A program made the translations under genes and the position numbers. Shown here piece by piece: positions 7,487 to 15,053 of a DNA stretch of 19,025 bases (positions are counted from its first letter, which is position 1; each line of letters opens with the position of its first letter). The notes below the pieces were generated by a model. The model was not told the DNA's origin. It was given only the letters and a program-made list of their open reading frames with translations, and ran no database searches. The stretch covers positions 1-19,025 of the forward strand of contig JAZSHZ010000025.1 in assembly GCA_045533555.1 (NCBI GenBank), read 5' to 3'. The DNA is from SIG480 sp045533555. Lineage in GTDB: Bacteria; Bacillota; Clostridia; Oscillospirales; JAAYXM01.

Positions 7487-7509
7487 TATTATACAGATAA
7501 TTCTATTTG

Positions 7510-7538
7510 ATTATATCACAATTACACATACAATTCAA
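7510..7538 (-). promoter_or_regulatory. Sigma-A promoter of the duplicated membrane protein gene
   Basis: On the minus strand: TTGAAT (7538-7533), 17-nt spacer, perfect TATAAT (7515-7510). It predicts a leader of about 190 nt. The rest of the 351-bp gap 7311-7661 is AT-rich and holds the operator-like repeat, the leader hairpins and the terminator of the DUF554 gene; I see no gene in it. Confidence 0.8.
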
Positions 7539-7625
7539 GTATAAAAAAACTGTTAAATTATGAAATTTTGTTAACAATTTAAAAAATAGGAAAAGCGGAA
7601 CTCTTTTGAGGATAATAAACAAAAT

Positions 7626-7654
7626 AATGACCGATTTTCAAGAAACCGGTCATT
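7626..7654 (-). terminator. Probable terminator of the DUF554 gene
   Basis: AATGACCG (minus strand 7654-7647) and CGGTCATT (7633-7626) form an 8-bp stem with a 13-nt loop, followed on the minus strand by ATTTTGTTTATT. It begins 8 nt after the stop codon at 7662. The loop is long, so it is weaker than the other terminators here. Confidence 0.65.
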
Positions 7655-7661
7655 TGAAAGA

Positions 7662-8366
7662 TCAGATTGCTATTGGAAGAAGTGAAAAGAGAAAATATAC
7701 CGCGGGGACAATAAGAACAGCGGGGAGCATATCCGCGACCTTGAATTTTGAAAGACCGAGAAGATTCAGCCCGAGCCCGATTATGATGACGCTTCCTGCC
7801 GAGGTTATCTCCGCAACGAGTGCGGCATTGGAAAGGAGCGGCTGCAAAAGCCCTGCAAGGAGGACGAGCGCGCCCTGAAAGACGAAGACGAATATTGCCG
7901 CAAGAAGAACTCCGATTCCGAGCGAGCTTGCGAGCATACAGGATGAAAAAAGGTCAAGAACGGATTTCGTGAGAATCAGCGTATGATCTCCGCGAAGCCC
8001 CGAATCGAGCGATCCGACGATCGTCATCGCACCGACGCAGAAGAGGAGGCTGCCCGTCATAAAGCCTTCGGCGATTGAAGTTTTTTCGCCATCCTTTTTT
8101 ATCCGCTTTTCAAAGAAAAGGCCGATTGCGGCGAGATGCCCGTCAATATCGAGGAGCGAGCCGATAATCGTTCCGATAACCATTGAAATGATGAGAACGA
8201 TGGTGTTGCTTCCTTCGAGTGCTCCGGATATACCTATAAAGACGGTGCAAAGCCCGATAGCAACCATAACTGCTTTTGAAATGCGCTCCGGAATACCTTT
8301 TTTGAGAAGAAGGCCGATTGCGCTTCCGATAAGAACGGTCAGTGTGTTTATAATGACGCCAAACAT
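7662..8366 (-). CDS. DUF554 (YqgA/YdfK-type) integral membrane protein
   Basis: 234 residues, recognised as DUF554 from its opening FGVIINTLTVLIGSAIGLLLKKGIPERI, the central EGFMTGSLLFCVGAMTIVGSLDSGLRGDHTLILTKSVLDLFSS block, and the end stretch ITSAGSVIIIGLGLNLLGLSKFKVADMLPAVLI. About six or seven membrane helices are visible. The family is widespread and called a possible channel or transporter, but no function is established. The ATG at 8366 sits 8 nt after GGAAG; an upstream in-frame GTG at 8375 abuts that site and is not preferred. No good promoter is seen in the 64 bp upstream, so it may rely on readthrough from serA. Confidence 0.9.
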   Translation of the reverse strand: MFGVIINTLTVLIGSAIGLLLKKGIPERISKAVMVAIGLCTVFIGISGALEGSNTIVLIISMVIGTIIGSLLDIDGHLAAIGLFFEKRIKKDGEKTSIAEGFMTGSLLFCVGAMTIVGSLDSGLRGDHTLILTKSVLDLFSSCMLASSLGIGVLLAAIFVFVFQGALVLLAGLLQPLLSNAALVAEITSAGSVIIIGLGLNLLGLSKFKVADMLPAVLIVPAVYFLFSLLPIAI

Positions 8367-8390
8367 AAATTTCACTTCCGATTATAAAAT

Positions 8391-8415
8391 CGGGGCTGTT
8401 TTTTCGACAGCCCCG
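8391..8415 (-). terminator. Rho-independent terminator after serA
   Basis: CGGGGCTGT/ACAGCCCCG arms (8391-8399 and 8407-8415), a 7-nt loop and ATTTTAT on the minus-strand exit side. It starts 15 nt past the serA stop. The T-run is short, so some readthrough into the DUF554 gene is likely. Confidence 0.8.
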
Positions 8416-8430
8416 CAAATGTTTTTGTTA

Positions 8431-9597
8431 TTACTTTATGAGTCTTGCGCGGACGATTCCGTCAAGCGCGGAGATCTTTTCGATGATGGATGCATCGGCA
8501 TCGTTATCGAGGTCGAGAACAGTGTATGCCCAGTCTCTCTTTGATGCGTTCTGCATATTTGCGATGTTGAGCCCTGCCGCCGAGACAACGGATGTGATGC
8601 TGTTGACGGTGTTCGGGATGTTCTTGTGGAGAACGCAGATGCGGCAGACGCCGTTCATCGGCATATATACTGTCGGGAAGTTGACGGAGTTCTTGATGTT
8701 ACCCTTGAGGATATAGTTCTTGAGCTCATCAACCGCCATAACAGCGCAGTTCTCTTCGCTCTCCGGAGTCGATGCGCCGAGATGCGGGAGAGCAACGACG
8801 CCGTCGATGCCGATAAGCTTAGCTTCCGGGAAGTCGGTGACATACTTTGCAACCTTGCCGTCAGCAAGCGCTTTGATGATATCATCGGAGTTGACGAGTG
8901 TTCCGCGTGCGAAGTTGAGGATTCTGACCCCGTCCTTCATAACAGAGATCGTCTTCTCGTTGATCATACCCTTTGTCTCCGGAGTTGCCGGAACATGGAT
9001 CGTTATGTAGTCGCTCTTTTCATAGATTTCGTTGATGTCCGTGCAGTGGCGGATGGAACGGGAAACACTCCATGCTGCATCGACGGAGAGATACGGGTCA
9101 TAGCCGAGAACGGTCATTCCGAGGCGCTCTGCCGCGTTTGCGACGAGAACACCGATAGCGCCGAGACCGATAACGCCGAGAGTCTTGCCCGCGATTTCGG
9201 GACCGACGAACTGACCCTTGCCCTTTTCAACAAGCTTTTCAGCCTCGTCGCCGCTGTCCTTGAGCGTCTTTGCCCATTCAATGCCTTCCGCTACTTTGCG
9301 GGAAGCAAGGAAGAGACCTGTGAGAACGAGCTCCTTGACTGCGTTTGCGTTTGCGCCCGGAGTGTTGAAGACAACGATGCCTTCCTCAGCCGCGCGGTCG
9401 AGAGGAATGTTGTTGACGCCTGCGCCTGCGCGCGCGATGCAGAGAAGCTCGGGGTTAAACTTTTCGTTGTGAAGATCCGCGCTTCTGACGAGCATTGCGA
9501 CCGGGTTTTCGATATCTGCGCCGCAGGTGAACTGATCCGCCGGAAGGCGGCTTGTTCCCGTGGACGAGATTTTGTTCATAAGCTTGACGTTATACAT
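8431..9597 (-). CDS. serA: D-3-phosphoglycerate dehydrogenase with C-terminal ACT domain
   Basis: 388 residues; first committed step of serine synthesis (3-phosphoglycerate to 3-phosphohydroxypyruvate, NAD-dependent, cytoplasmic). Substrate-side ARAGAGVNNI (residues 55-64), NAD-binding GLGAIG (144-149) and YDPY (166-169), NFARG with catalytic R231, a DFPEA segment with E258 as the likely catalytic glutamate, and PHLGAST with H272. A single ACT domain follows (about 317-388), giving probable serine feedback control. The linker between E258 and H272 is shorter than in the E. coli enzyme. No intervening ASB-type domain, so this is a compact form. It lies 14 bp after serC with AGGAGG in the gap, so both are co-transcribed. 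Confidence 0.95.
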   Translation of the reverse strand: MYNVKLMNKISSTGTSRLPADQFTCGADIENPVAMLVRSADLHNEKFNPELLCIARAGAGVNNIPLDRAAEEGIVVFNTPGANANAVKELVLTGLFLASRKVAEGIEWAKTLKDSGDEAEKLVEKGKGQFVGPEIAGKTLGVIGLGAIGVLVANAAERLGMTVLGYDPYLSVDAAWSVSRSIRHCTDINEIYEKSDYITIHVPATPETKGMINEKTISVMKDGVRILNFARGTLVNSDDIIKALADGKVAKYVTDFPEAKLIGIDGVVALPHLGASTPESEENCAVMAVDELKNYILKGNIKNSVNFPTVYMPMNGVCRICVLHKNIPNTVNSITSVVSAAGLNIANMQNASKRDWAYTVLDLDNDADASIIEKISALDGIVRARLIK

Positions 9598-9611
9598 AAT
9601 AAGATTTCCTC

Positions 9612-10697
9612 CTATTTGTTGTTTGCTTCAAATTCGCGCATGAATGCAACGAGCTTTTCAACGCCTTCAACCGGCATTGCGTTATAGATGGATGCGCGCA
9701 TACCGCCGACGGAGCGGTGACCCTTGAGAGAGAGGAAGCCTGCAGCTGTTGCTTCTTTGACGAACTTTGCATCGAGTTCCTCGTTGCCTGTTCTGAAGGT
9801 GACGTTCATGAGCGAGCGGGAATCGCGGTCTGCGTGCGGGATGAACATCTTGCTTTCGTCAAGATAATCATAGAGGATAGCAGCCTTCTTGCGGTTGATT
9901 TTCTCAAGCTCTGCGATTCCGCCGATGGATTCGATCCAGTCAAGAACGAGACCGCAGACGTAGATCGGATATGTGCTCGGTGTGTTGTACATCGAGTCAT
10001 TGTCAGCCATAATCTTATAGTCCATAACTGTCGGAATGTCTTCACGCGCATTGCCGATGAGGTCTTCGCGGACGATGACGACAGTGAGACCTGCCGGAGC
10101 CATATTCTTCTGAGCGCCTGCATAGATGAGGCCATATTTCGTGACATCAATTTCCTCGGAGAGGATGCAGGAGGACATATCTGCAACGAGCGGGACATCG
10201 CCTGTATCGAGGACATAGTTCCAGTGTGTTCCGAAGATTGTGTTATTGACGCAGATGTGGACATAGTCTGCATCGGGAGAGAGCTTGAGCTCTTCCTGCT
10301 TCGGAATGCGCTTGTAAACTTCTTCCTTGAGATCGGAAACGACATTCGGAGTTCCGTATTTCTTTGCTTCCTTTGCAGCTTTGCCGGAGAACTGACCCGT
10401 AACGATATAATCAGCCTTGCCCGTCTTGAGGAGGTTCATCGGAACGGATGCGAACTGGAGCGATGCACCGCCCTGAAGGAAGAGGACCTTATAATTATTC
10501 GGAATGTTGAGGAGCTTTCTGAGCTTTGCTTCGCAGGATTTGATGATTTCATCATAAACCTTGCCGCGGTGGCTCATTTCCATAACGGACATACCGGAGC
10601 CTTCATAATTGAGCATCTCATCGCGAGCGCGGCAGAGAACCGACTCGGGGAGCATGGAAGGACCGGCGGAGAAATTGTAGACACGATTTTCAAACAT
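9612..10697 (-). CDS. serC: Phosphoserine aminotransferase
   Basis: 361 residues, the usual SerC length. It makes phosphoserine from phosphohydroxypyruvate and glutamate using PLP. The start VYNFSAGPSMLPESV is diagnostic; SHRGKVYDEI (residues 42-51), LFLQGGASLQF (72-82), NNTIFGTHW (151-159) and YAGAQKNMAPAGLTVVIVRED (192-212) follow, with K197 as the PLP lysine. ATG 10697 lies 8 nt after GGAGG; a TTG five codons upstream overlaps that site and is rejected. It is the first gene of serC-serA. The phosphoserine phosphatase that would finish the pathway is not in the window. Confidence 0.96.
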   Translation of the reverse strand: MFENRVYNFSAGPSMLPESVLCRARDEMLNYEGSGMSVMEMSHRGKVYDEIIKSCEAKLRKLLNIPNNYKVLFLQGGASLQFASVPMNLLKTGKADYIVTGQFSGKAAKEAKKYGTPNVVSDLKEEVYKRIPKQEELKLSPDADYVHICVNNTIFGTHWNYVLDTGDVPLVADMSSCILSEEIDVTKYGLIYAGAQKNMAPAGLTVVIVREDLIGNAREDIPTVMDYKIMADNDSMYNTPSTYPIYVCGLVLDWIESIGGIAELEKINRKKAAILYDYLDESKMFIPHADRDSRSLMNVTFRTGNEELDAKFVKEATAAGFLSLKGHRSVGGMRASIYNAMPVEGVEKLVAFMREFEANNK

Positions 10698-10750
10698 TTG
10701 AAAAACCTCCAAAAAAATAATTTGCCATTTTAATATTTATGTTAAAATAT

Positions 10751-10779
10751 ATTATATAACTACATCGCTTCAATGTCAA
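10751..10779 (-). promoter_or_regulatory. Consensus sigma-A promoter of serC-serA
   Basis: A perfect TTGACA (10779-10774), 17-nt spacer and perfect TATAAT (10756-10751) on the minus strand. A second TTGACA lies about 24 nt further upstream without a matching -10. This predicts strong, largely constitutive expression with a leader of about 45 nt. Confidence 0.88.
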
Positions 10780-10841
10780 ATAAAACATCTTCTAAACTGT
10801 CAATTTTATAACGAGTGTTTTTTGAACAAATTGCACGAAAA

Positions 10842-11672
10842 TCAGCGGATATTGCCTGATGGCGTCGTGCCGTAGCGTTTGAGATACGCGCGGTAGAAGG
10901 CGGAATAATCATGAAAACCGCAGGCGGCGGCAGCCTCGCTCGCGCGGATTCCGTCGTTTATATAAGACCTTGCGAGAAGCAGGCGCTTCGTCATGACATA
11001 ATCCCAGACGGTAGAGCCCGTCGCATTTTTGAAATTGCGATAGAGCTGTGCGCGGCTTAAAAAGAATTTTTCGCAAAGCTGCTCAACGGAAATTTCGTTC
11101 GTCAGATTGGTATTTACATATTCTATTATATTGCGCATCTGCTCCGTCTCCCTTGCCGGGGTGAGATAGAGCTTTGCTTCAAAGAGCTTTCTTATCTCCG
11201 AGAGAATCGAGAGGAGGATGATGTTCGTGTTGAGCTCCGTTTCATATTGGCTTTCTTTCTTTAAATGAAGCTTTGTGAAAAGCTCATAGATGCCCGTCGG
11301 CGCGACGACCGAGCGGTCATAGACGTTGTTCTCACCGAGCGGGCGGTCAAAAAACGGCGAGAGAAGCCTTCGCTCGGGGTCAACCCCGTCCACCACAGAT
11401 GCGGAGAAATGATGGGATATTCGGTCATATGGCTCGCTGCCGACAAGATCTGCCTTGTGGGATTCGCCCGGACGCATCAGTATGATTTTGCCGTGTTCAA
11501 ACTTATGTCTTGCGCCTTCGGTTATATAATAACCGTCTCCGCGGAAAACGCAGAATATCTCGCACCTTTCGTGGACGTGCATCGGATGCGGTTCAAATGG
11601 GGGATAACTCACCGAGCCACCGTAGGAAGGGTATTTTCCTCCGATTGCGGAATTTTTTCTGCTTTGAGGCAT
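10842..11672 (-). CDS. AraC-family transcriptional regulator with cupin sensor domain
   Basis: 276 residues. The N-terminal half is a cupin-type sensor: HPMHVHERCEIFCVFRGDGYYI (residues 29-50), with H32, H34 and E38, then MRPGESHK (66-73) with H72. The C-terminal 100 residues are a double helix-turn-helix AraC domain, with ISVEQLCEKFFLSRAQLYRNFK (194-215) and GFHDYSAFYRAYLKRYG (252-268). The ATG at 11672 follows GGAGGTG at 8 nt; the frame is open further upstream to 11747, but that would run through its own promoter. It is divergent from the seven-gene operon at 11803, which it most likely activates in response to a sugar-like ligand. It may be autoregulated, since its -35 lies in the shared operator region. 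Confidence 0.94.
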   Translation of the reverse strand: MPQSRKNSAIGGKYPSYGGSVSYPPFEPHPMHVHERCEIFCVFRGDGYYITEGARHKFEHGKIILMRPGESHKADLVGSEPYDRISHHFSASVVDGVDPERRLLSPFFDRPLGENNVYDRSVVAPTGIYELFTKLHLKKESQYETELNTNIILLSILSEIRKLFEAKLYLTPARETEQMRNIIEYVNTNLTNEISVEQLCEKFFLSRAQLYRNFKNATGSTVWDYVMTKRLLLARSYINDGIRASEAAAACGFHDYSAFYRAYLKRYGTTPSGNIR

Positions 11673-11694
11673 AGCCTTCACCTCCGTTGAAACG

Positions 11695-11723
11695 ATTATA
11701 CACCCATATGAGACGATTTGCAA
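11695..11723 (-). promoter_or_regulatory. Promoter of the AraC-family gene
   Basis: On the minus strand: TTGCAA (11723-11718), 17-nt spacer, perfect TATAAT (11700-11695). Transcription should start near 11688, about 16 nt before the start codon, leaving room for just the ribosome binding site. The -35 is one of the TGCAA repeats. Confidence 0.75.
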
Positions 11724-11757
11724 TATAAAAGTGCAATCATATACCATTGACTTGCAA
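11719..11757. promoter_or_regulatory. Candidate AraC-type operator: TGCAA direct repeats
   Basis: TGCAA occurs at 11719, 11732 and 11753 in the 130-bp divergent intergenic region. The last two are 21 bp apart, two helical turns, which is the usual spacing of AraC-family half-sites. The one at 11753 overlaps the -35 region of the operon promoter. Only five bases are shared, so this is a suggestion. Confidence 0.4.
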
Positions 11758-11778
11758 AGTGTATTGATGTATTATAAT
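11747..11778 (+). promoter_or_regulatory. Probable activator-dependent promoter of the seven-gene operon
   Basis: TATAAT at 11773-11778 is perfect, but the available -35 elements are badly spaced: TTGACT at 11747-11752 (20-nt spacer) or TTGCAA at 11752-11757 (15-nt spacer). A good -10 without a proper -35 is what is expected of a promoter that needs an activator such as the divergent AraC protein. Confidence 0.6.
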
Positions 11779-11802
11779 TGAAAAAGGGGAAAGGGGATTT
11801 AT

Positions 11803-12786
11803 ATGAAAAAAGTTCCGATATGCCTGACCGTCGATGATCCGGCTCCGGTTTATTCCACCTTTTATACCCACAGAAAAAATCATATGTCGGATTATGGCGA
11901 GCCGCTTCTTGAAAAATTCCCGAACAGTTTTCTTTTCGATTTCTGCGATATGGTTGAACGCAACGGAATGAAGGGCAAATTCAGCGTTGTTCCGATGGTT
12001 GCAAATCAGGGTGATATCATAAGCGGTCTCGGAGATGCTCCGAAGGAAGAGATCGATGAATGGCTCAAAACGGTAAAAGAGCGCATAGCACCGCGATTTA
12101 CGATAGCTCCCGAAATGCTTACCCATGCTCTTGCGATTGATCTTGAGACGGGAAAGACCTTTGATGTCAATGAAGCCGTGTGGTCCCAGACTCAGAACAG
12201 AAGGACGCTCACCCCGTATATCGCGAAGGCGCTTTCGCTTCTGAAGGAAGCGGGTTTTGAGCTTTGCGGCGTAAGTTCGCCGTGGAATTTCGGCTTTGAA
12301 GTGAGAGATGAATATACCGCGGCAATATCCGATGCGGTTTATGATGTCACGGGAAAAGAGAATGCGTGGTTTTTCCTCGGCTCTCTTTTAAGAGGAAATT
12401 CCGGAGCAAAACCGTGGATCGAGCGTGAGGAAGACGGAAAATGTCTCGTATCAATTCCCGTAACGGTAAGCGACCATATATGGAAGATGCTTGAGAGCGG
12501 AAATATGGATGACGCGGCAATTCTTGAATGCGCCGATAAATACATAACTGAGGACGGTAAGAGCGGTGATATAATCCGCGCACTTGAAAGCGGCGGATGG
12601 CCGATAATGCTTACGCATTGGCAGAGTATGTACACAAACGGTTCCTCTGCAGGTCTTCGTGCACTCAACATAGTAGGTGAGAGAATAAAGAAAAATCTTT
12701 CGGACAGAGTTGAGTGGATGAGCTTTGAGGAGATTATGAATATTGTCGTTTCCGATAAAGCGGCTTATCCGAAGCCGAAAAGATAA
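11803..12786 (+). CDS. Polysaccharide-deacetylase-like (NodB-fold) protein
   Basis: 327 residues, no signal peptide, so cytoplasmic. The opening ICLTVDDP puts a DD pair at residues 11-12, where NodB-type enzymes have the catalytic base and metal aspartate. APEMLTH (102-108) lies where the second metal motif is expected, but with E104 in place of the first histidine of HxxxH. IMLTHWQSMYTNG (268-280) fits the late catalytic-histidine motif, and VEWMSFEEI ends the fold. The likely role is hydrolysis of an N-acetyl or similar amide on a small sugar; a metal-independent or lyase-like activity cannot be excluded. It is the first gene of the operon, divergent from the AraC gene. Assignment to the glycoside hydrolase/deacetylase barrel superfamily is fair, the reaction is inferred. 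Confidence 0.7.
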   Translation: MKKVPICLTVDDPAPVYSTFYTHRKNHMSDYGEPLLEKFPNSFLFDFCDMVERNGMKGKFSVVPMVANQGDIISGLGDAPKEEIDEWLKTVKERIAPRFTIAPEMLTHALAIDLETGKTFDVNEAVWSQTQNRRTLTPYIAKALSLLKEAGFELCGVSSPWNFGFEVRDEYTAAISDAVYDVTGKENAWFFLGSLLRGNSGAKPWIEREEDGKCLVSIPVTVSDHIWKMLESGNMDDAAILECADKYITEDGKSGDIIRALESGGWPIMLTHWQSMYTNGSSAGLRALNIVGERIKKNLSDRVEWMSFEEIMNIVVSDKAAYPKPKR

Positions 12787-12798
12787 AAAAGTATGGTG

Positions 12799-12813
12799 CG
12801 GCGGAAATCGCCG
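12799..12813 (+). repeat. Small hairpin between the first and second operon genes
   Basis: CGGCG/CGCCG arms (12799-12803, 12809-12813) with a GAAAT loop, followed by TAAAAATAAAG. It is too weak for a full terminator; it could tune expression of downstream genes or stabilise the mRNA end. Confidence 0.3.
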
Positions 12814-12843
12814 TAAAAATAAAGTGAATGAGGAGAAAAAACT

Positions 12844-13677
12844 ATGAGCATTTTTAAACTTTGTGCATTTGCAGACGAAGCAGATCCCGCGATGAGCGGT
12901 CAGATCGAAGCACTTCATGACAACGGCATCGAATTTATTGAGATGCGCGGTGTTGACGGAAAGAACGTCACGGAGCTTACCTGCGATGAAATGCGCGCAC
13001 TTCGCGCTCGTCTTGACGGCGAGGGAATCAAGGTCTGGTCCATCGGCTCTCCGATAGGCAAGGTCGAAATCGATTGCGATTTCGAGAAATATCTTGAACT
13101 CTACCGCCATACGCTCGAACTTGCGAATATCGCAGGTGCTGAAAAGATGAGAATATTCAGCTTCTTTATGAATCCCGAGGATGCACCGAAGCACAAGAAT
13201 CAGGTCATCGATTATCTCGGCAGAATGGCAGATATCGCAAAAGGAAGCGGAATCGTTCTTTGCCATGAAAACGAGAAGGATATCTATGGCGATATTCCCG
13301 AGCGTTGCGTTGATATCCATGTGGCAATTCCCGAGCTTCGCGCGGTTTATGACCCGGCAAACTTCGTTCAGTGCGATGCAGACACGCTCAAGGCATGGGA
13401 GCTTCTCGCACCCTATATCGACTATATGCATATGAAGGATGCCGATGCAAACAAGATCATCGTTCCCGCAGGCAAGGGCGTTGCAAATGTTCCGAAGCTT
13501 CTTGAGAACTATGCCGCAATCGGCGGCGGAGTTATCACTCTTGAGCCGCACCTTTTCGAATTTGTCGGCCTTGCAGGGCTTGAACGCGAAGGAGCAACCT
13601 CCGTTATCGGCAATAACTATTCAACAAAGCGCGAAGCATTCGATGCAGGCGTTAATGCACTTAAGGAGCTTATTTAA
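12844..13677 (+). CDS. Sugar phosphate isomerase/epimerase family TIM barrel (AP-endonuclease-2 fold)
   Basis: 277 residues with the xylose-isomerase-like barrel. LCAFADEADPAMSGQIEALHDNGIEFIEMR (residues 6-35) is the usual first strand and helix. Metal-ligand candidates are E142/E144 in CHENEKDIYGD, D170 in YDPANF, H196 in DYMHMKDA and E234 in TLEPH. The CHENEKDIYGD and DPANF form places it in a different branch from the two later paralogues. Such enzymes use a divalent metal to isomerise, epimerise or eliminate on sugar or keto-sugar substrates; the substrate is unknown. AGGAG precedes the start by about 8 nt. The next gene begins 2 nt after its stop. Confidence 0.92.
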   Translation: MSIFKLCAFADEADPAMSGQIEALHDNGIEFIEMRGVDGKNVTELTCDEMRALRARLDGEGIKVWSIGSPIGKVEIDCDFEKYLELYRHTLELANIAGAEKMRIFSFFMNPEDAPKHKNQVIDYLGRMADIAKGSGIVLCHENEKDIYGDIPERCVDIHVAIPELRAVYDPANFVQCDADTLKAWELLAPYIDYMHMKDADANKIIVPAGKGVANVPKLLENYAAIGGGVITLEPHLFEFVGLAGLEREGATSVIGNNYSTKREAFDAGVNALKELI

Positions 13678-13679
13678 TT

Positions 13680-14534
13680 ATGCAGTGGCAACATCTTAAA
13701 ACCTCGGAATTTCCGGAGGCTGTAAAAAAATCAAAGGGTGTCTGCGTGATTCCTCTCGGTGCGATGGAAAAACACGGCCCGCATATGCCGGTGGGAACGG
13801 ACAACATAATCGCAGAGAGAACAACGCTTCTTGCTGCAGAGCGCGAGCCTGTCGTCGTTTTCCCCACCTTCCATTTCGGCCAGGTAAACGGGCTTCAGCA
13901 TTTTGACGGTTCGATCTGTCTTTCGCAAAGGCTTACACTGGAGCTTTTTGATGAAATATGCAATGAGATTGCAAGAAGCGGATTCAAGAAGATTCTTCTT
14001 CTCAATTCCCACGGCGGAAACCCTGCAATTGCACAGTGCATCTGCAATCAGGCGCTTGAGAAAAAGCGCGACTACGTCGTTGCATTTGCGGAGTCCTATT
14101 GGACATACCCGAAGGATTTGCAGAAAGCACTCAAGGAAAGACGCGAAGATTTTCCGTATGTAACGGATGAAGACGTCGCAATCGTTGAGGATTATTTCTC
14201 AAAGCCGCGTCAGGCATTTCATGCGGATTTTGATGAGGCGCTTCTTGTCCACGATGCGGACCCGACGCTCGTCGATATGAGCAAAATGGGAGACGAGGAC
14301 GGGGAGAGCACCCATAAGTCAGATCACCTCACCGAAGCAAAGATATATACCGCGAGAAATTGGTTTATGAACTTCCCGAATTCCTTCAGCGCATCGCATT
14401 TTCCGTATGTCAACGAGCGACTTGCCCGCGCATACACGGAAATAAGAGTTGATTATATCGTGAGTGTGCTCAAGGCGTTCAAGGAAGATACAGCTCTTCT
14501 CGAAGCAAATGAAGAATGGAACAAAATGTGGTAA
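13680..14534 (+). CDS. Creatininase-family amidohydrolase
   Basis: 284 residues. Metal-binding motif IPLGAMEKHGPHMPVGTD (residues 24-41) gives E30, H32 and D41, and NSHGGN (109-114) gives H111; AESYW (137-141) follows. The family hydrolyses cyclic amides and related C-N bonds (creatinine, lactam-like and formamide substrates) with two metal ions in the cytoplasm. It starts 2 nt after the isomerase stop, with AAGGAG inside the end of that gene. True creatininase is unlikely: there is no creatinase or sarcosine gene nearby, and the neighbours are sugar enzymes. An amide- or lactam-bearing sugar derivative is the inferred substrate. Confidence 0.92.
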   Translation: MQWQHLKTSEFPEAVKKSKGVCVIPLGAMEKHGPHMPVGTDNIIAERTTLLAAEREPVVVFPTFHFGQVNGLQHFDGSICLSQRLTLELFDEICNEIARSGFKKILLLNSHGGNPAIAQCICNQALEKKRDYVVAFAESYWTYPKDLQKALKERREDFPYVTDEDVAIVEDYFSKPRQAFHADFDEALLVHDADPTLVDMSKMGDEDGESTHKSDHLTEAKIYTARNWFMNFPNSFSASHFPYVNERLARAYTEIRVDYIVSVLKAFKEDTALLEANEEWNKMW

Positions 14535-14540
14535 ACGAAA

Positions 14541-15041
14541 ATGATTGAATTAAGAATTGCAAAAAAAGAAGAGGCGGAGCTTTGCCTTTCCTTTATCGAG
14601 GATGCAAAAGCATTCCAGCGCGAACAGGGCATCGTTCAGTGGACGGAGGATTACCCCAACATCGAAACAGTCCTGCGCGATATCGAAACGGTGCGCGGCT
14701 ATGTTATCACGGATGAGGGTGTTCCGTTCGGATATGTCTGCGTCGATTTCGGCGGCGAAAAATCTTATGACCGCGTTGACGGCAAGTGGCTGACAGACGG
14801 CAAATACGGAGTTATCCATCGCCTTGCATTCGGCAAAGCAAGCCGAGGCAAAGGCGCGACAAAAGCGGTTTTTGCTCTTATCTGCGATTTGTGCCGCGAA
14901 AAAGATGCGGTTTCAATAAGAGTTGATACGGGAAGCGAAAACAAGCTCGTTCAGCATATTTTTGAGCGCGAGGGATTTGAAAAAATCGGAACGCTCACAT
15001 GGCCGGGTCAGCTTAATTTCGTTTACGAATATATTTTATAA
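14541..15041 (+). CDS. GNAT-family N-acetyltransferase
   Basis: 166 residues. The acetyl-CoA loop is SRGKGATKAVF (residues 101-111) after the VIHRLAFGK strand (91-99), and the C-terminal IFEREGFEKIGTL (140-152) is a typical GNAT ending. The N-terminal AFQREQGIVQWTEDYPN (24-40) is common in a small-molecule-acetylating subgroup. It lies 6 bp after the creatininase gene. In this setting it may acetylate an amine freed by the deacetylase or creatininase homologue, or detoxify the substrate; this is inference. Confidence 0.9.
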   Translation: MIELRIAKKEEAELCLSFIEDAKAFQREQGIVQWTEDYPNIETVLRDIETVRGYVITDEGVPFGYVCVDFGGEKSYDRVDGKWLTDGKYGVIHRLAFGKASRGKGATKAVFALICDLCREKDAVSIRVDTGSENKLVQHIFEREGFEKIGTLTWPGQLNFVYEYIL

Positions 15042-15053
15042 GGAGAGAGAATG

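Noticed and set aside
8376..8390. TATAAT on the minus strand just upstream of the DUF554 gene, considered as its promoter
   Set aside because: No acceptable -35 at 16-18 nt, and transcription would start on top of the ribosome binding site. It is more likely the T-rich tail of the serA terminator.
8626..9687. A 353-codon open frame on the plus strand opposite serA
   Set aside because: Antisense to a fully convincing phosphoglycerate dehydrogenase; no motif, cysteine- and acid-rich mirrored composition, no ribosome binding site.
9717..10733. A 338-codon open frame on the plus strand opposite serC
   Set aside because: Antisense to a textbook SerC; same mirrored composition, and it runs through the serC ribosome binding site.
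12451..13551. A 366-codon open frame on the minus strand opposite the deacetylase and first isomerase genes
   Set aside because: It lies antisense to two genes with clear family motifs, shows no recognisable domain, has low-complexity mirrored composition and crosses the gap between the two genes. It is a by-product of codon bias.
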